The notes beneath the pieces are model-generated. The model was not told where the DNA came from and made no database searches. It saw only the letters and a list, made by a program, of their open reading frames with translations. From JAGLGH01 sp034723595 (lineage in GTDB: Archaea > Nanobdellota > Nanobdellia > Woesearchaeales > JAGLGH01), in the NCBI GenBank assembly GCA_034723595.1, contig JAYEPB010000129.1, forward strand, positions 1 to 8,646: a stretch of DNA of 8,646 nt, in the 5' to 3' direction. The translations under genes and the position numbers were made by a program. Below are positions 1 through 4,314 of this stretch, piece by piece; position 1 is the first letter of the stretch, and each line of letters opens with the position of its first letter.

Positions 1-25
1 CTCTTCTCTTTCTATAGGTAAGCAT
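1..25 (-). CDS. 5' end of a minus-strand gene running off the window
   Basis: Only the first eight codons are inside the window; they begin MLTYRKR. An ATG at 25-23 is preceded, 4 nt upstream, by GGTGAT on the minus strand, which is complementary to the 3' end of archaeal 16S rRNA. A TATA-like box lies further upstream at 80-88. This signal is strong enough to call a start, but the product cannot be recognised. The gene is divergent from the winged-helix gene at 160 and shares its control region. Confidence 0.5.
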
Positions 26-29
26 GTCT

Positions 30-37
30 ATCACCTT
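30..37 (-). promoter_or_regulatory. Shine-Dalgarno site of the left-edge gene
   Basis: The minus strand reads AAGGTGAT, ending 4 nt before the ATG at 25. The 54-residue gene at 1643 has the same core (GGTGAT) and the same 4-nt spacing. This contrasts with the leaderless arrangement of most genes here and decides the start of the partial gene. Confidence 0.5.
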
Positions 38-79
38 CCTGGGTTATTAGATGTGTTTACCTACCTATTTTCGTTCTAG

Positions 80-88
80 ATATATATA
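80..88 (-). promoter_or_regulatory. TATA box of the left-edge minus-strand gene
   Basis: The minus strand reads TATATATAT here. A start site about 26 nt downstream would fall near 58-59, giving a leader of about 33 nt that contains the GGTGAT ribosome-binding site. The predicted start site lies at the edge of the ACCTACCTATT repeat (59-69). The run is A/T-rich, so position alone carries much of the argument. Confidence 0.4.
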
Positions 89-127
89 CTCTACTATTTA
101 TTCGAAAAACTCTTGTTAACCAAAACA

Positions 128-136
128 TTTATATAT
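128..136 (+). promoter_or_regulatory. TATA box of the winged-helix gene
   Basis: TTTATATAT is centred 28 nt before the ATG at 160. This predicts a leaderless or near-leaderless transcript and supports ATG 160 over the upstream TTG at 154. Confidence 0.6.
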
Positions 137-159
137 TACTTATAACCTACCTATTGAGT

Positions 160-738
160 ATGTTAACTATTACTATCCCAGAATATTGCTTAAAGACATT
201 TGCATTAATCTATAAGGAATTCGGTAAAACAAATAGTTTCAGAACTACTTTCTTAGATGGTTATTTTTCACAAAAGATGAAAGAAAAGATATTGTATGTT
301 TTGGTGCAAAGTGGGTGGATAGAAAGAATTAAAAGAGGATATTACAGATGTAAGGATATCTCATTAATTTTCTCAGAATTATTTGATTTTAAAGCACCAG
401 AATTATTGCAGCAGTCTCAAAAGGATTATGCTTTATACGGAAGCAGCGCCTTGGAAATATGGACAGAAGGATCTTATGTTCAGAGAAGCAGGGAAAAAAG
501 CCCTTATTTTATACGAATATTTAAGAAAGATTTAGATTATTGGAAAAGTTATTTCAGACAATCTGGAATACCTTGTTATACCAAAAAAGGGACATCAGTT
601 GGAGAATTTGTAATATTTGACCCAGTGACAAGTTTTAAATTTACAAAAAAAGAAGGATTTAAAGTAATGCCAAAAAAAGATATAAAAGTATATGCCCATA
701 AATATTATGATAGAAGTGTGATAGAGATGTTAAAATGA
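160..738 (+). CDS. Winged-helix, AbiEi-antitoxin-like protein, probably 3'-truncated by a frameshift
   Basis: A 192-residue protein. The first 65 or so residues look like a winged helix, ending in a wing-like GWIERIKRGYY segment that resembles AbiEi-type antitoxin/regulator proteins. The rest contains YALYGSSALEIW, then YVQRSREKSPYFIRIFKKDL and FVIFDPVTSFKF. I associate these with a family of archaeal winged-helix proteins of unsettled function, from memory only. No AbiEii-type nucleotidyltransferase toxin is visible next to it. ATG 160 is chosen over TTG 154 because of the TATA spacing. The frame stops at 736-738 immediately after an AAAA run, and the coding-like sequence continues in another frame to 919, so the gene was probably longer (about 252 residues). 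Base composition is AT-rich. Confidence 0.7.
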   Translation: MLTITIPEYCLKTFALIYKEFGKTNSFRTTFLDGYFSQKMKEKILYVLVQSGWIERIKRGYYRCKDISLIFSELFDFKAPELLQQSQKDYALYGSSALEIWTEGSYVQRSREKSPYFIRIFKKDLDYWKSYFRQSGIPCYTKKGTSVGEFVIFDPVTSFKFTKKEGFKVMPKKDIKVYAHKYYDRSVIEMLK

Positions 739-919
739 ATCCAATCAGGATTTTATAAGACAACTAGTCCATGAAAAATTTGATAAAACAAGGCTCTATG
801 AGTTTTTAAAAAAGATTGAAAAGCCCCAATTTAGGGATAATGTTCTGGGAGTATTTGAGGCATTCCCTGATGAATATATTGAGAAGTCCATAAAGAGACT
901 TAAAAAATTACTAGATTAA
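734..919 (+). pseudogene. Displaced 3' part of the winged-helix gene
   Basis: This frame is open for 61 codons up to a TAA at 917-919, yet contains no ATG, GTG or TTG. It reads as a charged helical peptide, beginning NESNQDFIRQLVHEKFDKTR and ending KSIKRLKKLLD. It starts exactly where the upstream gene stops. Removing one A from the AAAA run at 732-735 fuses it in frame to residue 191 of that gene. The simplest reading is a single-base frameshift. A programmed shift or a sequencing error would look the same. Confidence 0.55.
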
Positions 920-942
920 CCATACATAATTATTGAATAAAA

Positions 943-1015
943 TGGGGCTGCGAGGATTTGAACCCCGGTTAGGAGACCCCCAGCCTCCAGTGATACCAAA
1001 CTACACTACAGCCCC
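943..1015 (-). tRNA. tRNA-Pro (anticodon GGG)
   Basis: The 73-nt minus-strand sequence folds fully. The acceptor stem is GGGGCTG/CAGCCCC with discriminator A73. The D arm carries GG in its loop. The anticodon stem GGAGG/TCTCC holds the loop CTGGGGG, giving T33, anticodon GGG and G37. The T stem is CGGGG/CCTCG with the loop TTCAAAT. G37 fits tRNA-Pro. The 3' CCA is not encoded (TTT follows A73), so it must be added by tRNA nucleotidyltransferase. I see no intron. Confidence 0.95.
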
Positions 1016-1042
1016 ATAATATAATCATAAGTAAATTCTGCT

Positions 1043-1051
1043 TTATTTAAA
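1043..1051 (-). promoter_or_regulatory. TATA box of tRNA-Pro
   Basis: The minus strand reads TTTAAATAA, centred 32 nt before the mature 5' end. This predicts a start near 1021 and a 5' leader of about 6 nt for RNase P to remove. Confidence 0.45.
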
Positions 1052-1055
1052 AAGA

Positions 1056-1064
1056 TTTATATAA
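1056..1064 (+). promoter_or_regulatory. TATA box of the HIT-domain gene
   Basis: TTTATATAA is centred 26 nt before the ATG at 1086 and preceded by an A-rich BRE-like stretch. There is no Shine-Dalgarno, so the transcript is probably leaderless. Confidence 0.6.
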
Positions 1065-1085
1065 TTCTATTCTCAAATACATTTT

Positions 1086-1466
1086 ATGAACTCAAAACTC
1101 CCAAAGCCATACAAGGAGGCAATCATCTATGATGACAAAAAACTATACGCCTGTCTAGCAAATTTCCCTATTGTAAAAGGACATAGTGTTATAGTCTGGA
1201 AAAAAGATGTTCCTGACCTGCACCTATTATCCAAAAAAGATTACGAATACCTTATGGATAAGGTTGATGAGGTAAGGAATGCTCTTCTTAAGACCTTAAG
1301 ACTAAAGAAAGTCTATCTCATTTACATGGATGAAGCAAACCAAGTGCACTGGCACCTCATCCCAAGATACAATGAACAAGGATTTGACCTGCTTAAGCAT
1401 AAGCCTGCAAAACTAAAAGATTTTTCTTTGGCTGAGAAGATAAAATGCAACCTTGTACTTAATTAA
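1086..1466 (+). CDS. HIT-domain (histidine triad) protein
   Basis: A 126-residue protein with the layout of a small HIT-family nucleotide hydrolase or transferase. The N-terminal strand region leads to GHSVIVWKKDVPDLHLLS (about 32-49), matching the usual HIT segment before the long helix (KKDYEYLMDKVDEVRNAL). The triad region is EANQVHWHLIPRY (about 83-95). In the family pattern H-x-H-x-H the middle histidine is the nucleophile. Here the middle and third positions are histidine (H88, H90), but the first is Q86. Members typically hydrolyse or transfer nucleoside monophosphates from AMP-lysine, dinucleoside polyphosphates or nucleotide sugars. The substrate here cannot be told. It is a single cytoplasmic domain with no signal peptide, alone on its transcript. 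Confidence 0.85.
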   Translation: MNSKLPKPYKEAIIYDDKKLYACLANFPIVKGHSVIVWKKDVPDLHLLSKKDYEYLMDKVDEVRNALLKTLRLKKVYLIYMDEANQVHWHLIPRYNEQGFDLLKHKPAKLKDFSLAEKIKCNLVLN

Positions 1467-1478
1467 TATTAATATATT

Positions 1479-1643
1479 TCACAATGCAGCAATCTTCTGG
1501 ACAATGCCTTCAAGCTTGTTCCTCATCTGATTGACAGCCTCTTCTGGGAGATCATATTCCCCTTCAAACACCTTAATCAAATTTATTATATCTCTTATTT
1601 CATCTGTAATTTCATCCATCTTTTTCTCTTCAACTTCCATCAT
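1479..1643 (-). CDS. Small acidic helical protein (54 residues), function unknown
   Basis: A minus-strand frame starts with ATG ATG (1643 and 1640) and ends TGA at 1481-1479. The protein begins MMEVEEKKMDEITDEI and ends KLEGIVQKIAAL. It is rich in E, D and K with regularly spaced I/L/V, as expected for an amphipathic helix or short coiled coil. A GGTGAT ribosome-binding site lies 4 nt before the first ATG. It is convergent with the HIT gene, whose stop lies 12 nt away. I do not recognise a family. Codon-like composition and the ribosome-binding site argue that it is real despite its size. Confidence 0.65.
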   Translation of the reverse strand: MMEVEEKKMDEITDEIRDIINLIKVFEGEYDLPEEAVNQMRNKLEGIVQKIAAL

Positions 1644-1647
1644 TATT

Positions 1648-1653
1648 ATCACC
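1648..1653 (-). promoter_or_regulatory. Shine-Dalgarno of the 54-residue gene
   Basis: The minus strand reads GGTGAT, 4 nt before ATG 1643 and 7 nt before ATG 1640. The TATA-like sequence at 1688-1696 (TTTAAATAC on the minus strand) would give a leader of about 23 nt containing this site. A second box (CTATATAAA, 1661-1669) would instead place the start at the second ATG without a leader. Confidence 0.5.
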
Positions 1654-1769
1654 TTTTAAATTTATATAGAATTTTACCTGAAATCAGTATTTAAATATTG
1701 GGTTGAAAAAATAACCTAATCAAGAATTATAAGATTCTGCATCTCAAATCTTTTGCATGAACTTTCTGA

Positions 1770-1904
1770 CTAGCATGTTTTCATGAATTTTTTCATTTTG
1801 TCTTCTTCCAATACAACTCTTCTCCAAATATCTTTATAACTCAATAGATATCTATACAGAAAAATATACTTTTCTGTTTTAAGATACAATAATAACTGCA
1901 TCAT
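1770..1904 (-). CDS. Doubtful small ORF (44 codons)
   Basis: The frame starts ATG ATG at 1904/1901 and stops with TAG at 1772-1770. It encodes a basic, tyrosine-rich peptide beginning MMQLLLYLKTEKYIFLYRYL. There is no Shine-Dalgarno, and the nearest TATA-like box (1915-1923) is centred only about 15 nt upstream, which is too close for a leaderless start. It may be chance in AT-rich DNA, or a decayed gene. Confidence 0.2.
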   Translation of the reverse strand: MMQLLLYLKTEKYIFLYRYLLSYKDIWRRVVLEEDKMKKFMKTC

Positions 1905-1936
1905 ATTAGTATCATTTATATATCAAATCGAAATCA

Positions 1937-1944
1937 TTAAATAC
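1937..1944 (+). promoter_or_regulatory. TATA box of the RHH gene
   Basis: TTAAATAC is centred 26 nt before ATG 1967, the spacing seen for other leaderless genes in the window. Confidence 0.5.
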
Positions 1945-1966
1945 TAAGACCTATCCTCTTCTAGAT

Positions 1967-2272
1967 ATGGCAAACAAATTGGTCAGTCTCAGGTTGACAG
2001 ATAAACTTGTCTTTGAGGCAAATAAAGTTACAAAAGAAGAAGGATTCGCAAGTTTTCAGGAATTTATAAAAGATGCAATAAGAAGAGCAATCAGGGAACA
2101 TCAAAGAAGAAAAGATTTTGCAGTTTTGCGCGCATTACAAGGTTCTGCAGCAAATAGAAATATAAAAGTTGCATCAAAGAAAAAACTTGAAAAAGCTGCC
2201 AAAAGGTTAAGTAATGAGGATCAAGACAGGCTTGTTGAAGAATTTGGACTTGAAAGTGTAACTTTGCATTAA
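1967..2272 (+). CDS. Ribbon-helix-helix (CopG/VapB-like) DNA-binding protein
   Basis: A 101-residue protein. Residues 4-45 show the ribbon-helix-helix pattern: a short strand KLVSLRL, helix DKLVFEANKVTKEEGF, turn ASFQEF, then helix IKDAIRRAIREH. A basic linker and ALQGSA (about 56-61) follow, as I remember from VapB-type archaeal antitoxins. The C-terminal half is a charged helix that could wrap a toxin. RHH proteins bind operator DNA as dimers through the paired N-terminal strands. The neighbour on the opposite strand encodes a PIN-domain toxin, and the two genes overlap tail to tail by 4 bp (2269-2272). VapBC genes normally form an operon, so partnership is plausible but not shown. Confidence 0.75.
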   Translation: MANKLVSLRLTDKLVFEANKVTKEEGFASFQEFIKDAIRRAIREHQRRKDFAVLRALQGSAANRNIKVASKKKLEKAAKRLSNEDQDRLVEEFGLESVTLH

Positions 2273-2640
2273 AGCTCTTCAGGATATTTCAAATCAACAA
2301 TATCTTTCAATTTCTGGAAGTCTTTCATATTTCTTGTAACAAAATATTTGGCTTCTGATTTTTTGCAAAGAACTGCATGCAAAGTATCATTATAAGGTGT
2401 TTGTCTTTCTTTTATCAATCTTTCAACTGCTTTTCTGTCATCAGGATTAGTAAAGATGTTGATTAATTTATTCTGACGTGTAAATTGCATAAGCAATGCC
2501 TTTAAATCATCTCCGCATTGATTTATTTTTATTTCATTTAAGACTATATTAGAAACAACAATCCTGTATTTGCATGAAAGCGCTTTAAGCAGCAAAAGCA
2601 TCGAAGGATTGCTTTTATCTCTTTCCAAAAAGAAATCCAT
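2269..2640 (-). CDS. PIN-domain ribonuclease (VapC-like toxin), N-terminus lost to a frameshift
   Basis: The first ATG in frame gives 123 residues, but the PIN fold begins upstream of it. The same frame reads FDTNIY immediately before this methionine, so the first catalytic aspartate (of DTN) is outside the 123-residue product. The other acidic positions are present: E36 in VLNEIKI, D85 in NDTLHAV and D107 in VTRNMKDF, with the usual TRN signature. PIN proteins coordinate Mg2+ through these residues and cleave RNA. As it stands the encoded protein should be inactive. A start at 2681 plus one extra base restores a 137-residue PIN protein, a normal length. It is convergent with, and overlaps, the RHH gene. 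Confidence 0.7.
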   Translation of the reverse strand: MDFFLERDKSNPSMLLLLKALSCKYRIVVSNIVLNEIKINQCGDDLKALLMQFTRQNKLINIFTNPDDRKAVERLIKERQTPYNDTLHAVLCKKSEAKYFVTRNMKDFQKLKDIVDLKYPEEL

Positions 2641-2681
2641 ATAGATATTTGTATCAAAAGGTAGATTGGTATGTTTCCCAT
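2641..2681 (-). pseudogene. Displaced N-terminal part of the PIN gene
   Basis: The minus-strand ATG at 2681 reads MGNIPIYL and then leaves the PIN frame. The TTTT run at 2659-2656 (minus) is where the frames would join. One added T gives MGNIPIYLFDTNIYMDFF, a textbook PIN N-terminus (hydrophobic strand followed by DTN). The TATA box at 2705-2713 is centred 28 nt before 2681, so the promoter points to this ATG rather than the one at 2640. Confidence 0.6.
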
Positions 2682-2704
2682 GAAAGGAAAGGAGAACAGT
2701 ACCT

Positions 2705-2713
2705 ATTTATAAA
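2705..2713 (-). promoter_or_regulatory. TATA box of the PIN gene
   Basis: The minus strand reads TTTATAAAT, centred 28 nt upstream of ATG 2681. This is the leaderless spacing used elsewhere in the window. Confidence 0.55.
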
Positions 2714-2723
2714 TCATAACTAG

Positions 2724-2743
2724 AAAAAACCGGAAAGATTCCG
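2724..2743 (-). terminator. Hairpin plus T-run terminator of the radical SAM gene
   Basis: On the minus strand a T6 run (2752-2747) follows the radical SAM stop. Then comes a 5-bp stem CGGAA/TTCCG (2743-2731) with a 3-nt loop, then another T6 run (2729-2724). Oligo-T tracts are the usual archaeal termination signal. It separates this gene from the PIN promoter just downstream. Confidence 0.55.
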
Positions 2744-2752
2744 TAGAAAAAA

Positions 2753-3748
2753 TCATCCCCTCATCTTCTTCAGATACATCCCAAGCTTCTGCCTTATCTC
2801 TTCCTTAAGCCCATCATCAAACTCAAGCTCATCAATCTTCTTATCCCAGTCAATCTCTGGCAGCTTGTTCAACACGCTTACAAACTCCCTGCCAGAATCC
2901 CTGACCATCTTTTCAATAAGCTGTGTCTCTGGAGAATTGAATTTCTTCAGCACAGGAAATTTTGTTATTGCATTAGCTCCAGCATCAAGAATCAGTTTTG
3001 TATAATCCGGCTGTTTTGGCGTAAGCCCTGCAATTATCTCAAGCTTGGGAAACCTTATCCTTGTCTTTGCTATCCACCATGCATAATATTCAGGCTCTGG
3101 GCTTTTGGTATAACCAGTTCCCTGAACAGGCTTCAATGCATAGAATGTAATCCTGTCAAGATTGTGCTTTTCTATAAAATCAAACAGATATCCTATATCT
3201 TCTTTTTTCTCGCCCAAACCTACCACAATTGTCATGCTCTTCTTGAATCCCATCTCCTCAGCAAGATCAAGGAAATCTGAATACGGCTGGATTGGCTTGT
3301 CAGGGCAGATTAAATCATGCAGTTTAGGCTCAGCAGTCTCAATAGAAGCGCATACACCCTCAACATAAGGCTTAATCATCTCAAGCTGCTCTTTTTCCAT
3401 GACTCCAAGATTAAGCCAAATCTTCTGCTGGAATATATGAGAGACTTTCTTTATGATATCAAGCATCTCATCAAAAGAGAATATCCTGTATCCTCCTGTA
3501 AGGAACTCTATTCTCCATCCAAGATTCCTGCCTATAAGCGCATCAGTAAGCAAAGAAGATACACTCCTCTTTGCTGATTTTGCATGCTTAATCTTGTGCT
3601 TTGTTGTTGACCTGAAACAAAACTTGCACGTACCAAGGTCGCAATACCAGCTCATAAAGATGCACCTGCCAAACCAGGCAATATTATCAAAATTCTCACT
3701 ATATACCTCCTTGGCTTCCTTAATCAGCTCATTAAAATCCTCGACCAT
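2753..3748 (-). CDS. Radical SAM protein with a CX4CX2C motif, BioB/HydE/HmdB-like
   Basis: From ATG 3748 the protein has 331 residues. The cluster motif CDLGTCKFC (C36, C41, C44) is CX4CX2C, one residue longer than the usual CX3CX2C that holds the [4Fe-4S] cluster for SAM cleavage. TGGYRIF (about 84-90) takes the place of the SAM-binding GGE-type motif. SIET (about 135-138), VVGLGE (about 175-180) and LKPVQGTGY (about 205-213) match the order of motifs in biotin-synthase/HydE-type TIM barrels. The overall look is closest to archaeal BioB/HmdB-like proteins such as MJ0785, as I remember them. The substrate is unknown. The frame is open further upstream to an ATG at 3799, but the TATA box at 3770-3778 lies inside that extension and is centred 26 nt before 3748, so I use 3748. 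GC is clearly higher than in the neighbouring peptidase and Fic genes. Confidence 0.85.
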   Translation of the reverse strand: MVEDFNELIKEAKEVYSENFDNIAWFGRCIFMSWYCDLGTCKFCFRSTTKHKIKHAKSAKRSVSSLLTDALIGRNLGWRIEFLTGGYRIFSFDEMLDIIKKVSHIFQQKIWLNLGVMEKEQLEMIKPYVEGVCASIETAEPKLHDLICPDKPIQPYSDFLDLAEEMGFKKSMTIVVGLGEKKEDIGYLFDFIEKHNLDRITFYALKPVQGTGYTKSPEPEYYAWWIAKTRIRFPKLEIIAGLTPKQPDYTKLILDAGANAITKFPVLKKFNSPETQLIEKMVRDSGREFVSVLNKLPEIDWDKKIDELEFDDGLKEEIRQKLGMYLKKMRG

Positions 3749-3769
3749 AACAAAGAAGAACCAATTGGT

Positions 3770-3778
3770 ATTTATAAA
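3770..3778 (-). promoter_or_regulatory. TATA box of the radical SAM gene
   Basis: The minus strand reads TTTATAAAT, centred 26 nt before ATG 3748. It fixes the start and rules out the longer reading from 3799. Confidence 0.6.
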
Positions 3779-3801
3779 CATGCCTCCAAGTGCGCACAAG
3801 A

Positions 3802-3810
3802 TTTATATAA
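3802..3810 (+). promoter_or_regulatory. TATA box of the small cysteine-protein gene
   Basis: TTTATATAA is centred 26 nt before ATG 3832. It forms a divergent promoter pair with the box at 3770-3778, the two centres being 32 bp apart. Confidence 0.6.
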
Positions 3811-3831
3811 TGGTCTTCAATTCAACTTTCT

Positions 3832-4236
3832 ATGGAAGACAAAGAATTAGTATTTACAGGAGTTAATTATATGGTTTGCAAATATTGCAACAATTTGATG
3901 AGAAGAAGGCATAGAGATGGTTCTAATGATGGCTGCAAGTTAATACAAAATCAGGGAGGCAAATATGCCCGAATAAATACTCTGGGCAACCATTTATCTG
4001 GACGTTTAAAAGAATTAGGAATAGATTTTGTAGATGGTTCAATAGGTTGTGAAGATTTTAACCCTAGCGGCATTCCAGCCCACCCTAAAGCTCTTGAGGT
4101 TTTAGTTAAAAATAATCCAAAATGTTCAGCCATACCCTCAGACCCTAAGGCCATTGAAACATCATGGGATTTTTATGGTAAGATAGATAGATTTCTGCCA
4201 AAAGAGAATATTGTTTCTTATACCCAAATTCAATAG
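3832..4236 (+). CDS. Small cysteine-containing protein, possible zinc binder, function unknown
   Basis: A 134-residue protein. Near the N-terminus is a CKYC knuckle (C16, C19), followed by a basic RRRHR stretch, DGCKL (C35) and IGCEDF (C73); a fifth cysteine is C98. A CxxC pair with two later cysteines could hold a metal ion, but the spacing matches no family I know. There is no signal peptide or membrane segment. The gene is divergent from the radical SAM gene with closely spaced promoters, so coregulation is possible. The TATA spacing supports the first ATG over the methionine at residue 14. Confidence 0.65.
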   Translation: MEDKELVFTGVNYMVCKYCNNLMRRRHRDGSNDGCKLIQNQGGKYARINTLGNHLSGRLKELGIDFVDGSIGCEDFNPSGIPAHPKALEVLVKNNPKCSAIPSDPKAIETSWDFYGKIDRFLPKENIVSYTQIQ

Positions 4237-4279
4237 ATAAAATACTGATTATATTTTTTTGAAGCAATTCGAAAAATCA

Positions 4280-4290
4280 TTAAATATATA
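4280..4290 (+). promoter_or_regulatory. TATA box of the DUF1704 gene
   Basis: TTAAATATATA is centred about 29-30 nt before ATG 4315 and preceded by a GAAAAA BRE-like element. No Shine-Dalgarno is seen. Confidence 0.5.
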
Positions 4291-4314
4291 TAGTTCAACT
4301 CTAATCTTAATAAT

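Larger units (their letters stand above)
59..155. repeat. Two ACCTACCTATT direct repeats in a divergent promoter region
   Basis: An exact 11-bp direct repeat, ACCTACCTATT, occurs at 59-69 and 145-155. The second copy lies between the TATA box and the start codon of the winged-helix gene. The first lies where the minus-strand transcript should begin. A related inverted heptamer, ATAGGTA, occurs at 14-20. A protein bound to these copies would cover both transcription start regions. Autoregulation by the adjacent winged-helix protein is an inference from position. Confidence 0.5.
1655..1966. other. Largely non-coding AT-rich intergenic region
   Basis: This stretch holds the promoter(s) of the 54-residue gene at its left end and that of the RHH gene at its right end. 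A strong TATA-like TTTATATAT at 1915-1923 is not matched to a start on either strand. The only other candidate is a doubtful 44-codon minus-strand frame at 1770-1904. I see no RNA gene or repeat array. Confidence 0.5.

Noticed and set aside
154..159. TTG start two codons before ATG 160
   Set aside because: The TATA spacing (28 nt to 160) and leaderless pattern favour the ATG; TTG adds only two residues inside the repeat.
3749..3799. 17-residue N-terminal extension of the radical SAM protein
   Set aside because: It contains the gene's own TATA box, and the box spacing matches ATG 3748.
3162..3866. Plus-strand open frames over the radical SAM gene
   Set aside because: They are complement shadows of a strongly recognisable minus-strand gene and look like no protein family.
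3951..4154. Minus-strand frame over the cysteine-protein gene
   Set aside because: Shadow frame with no promoter or ribosome-binding site; the plus-strand gene has a well-placed TATA box.
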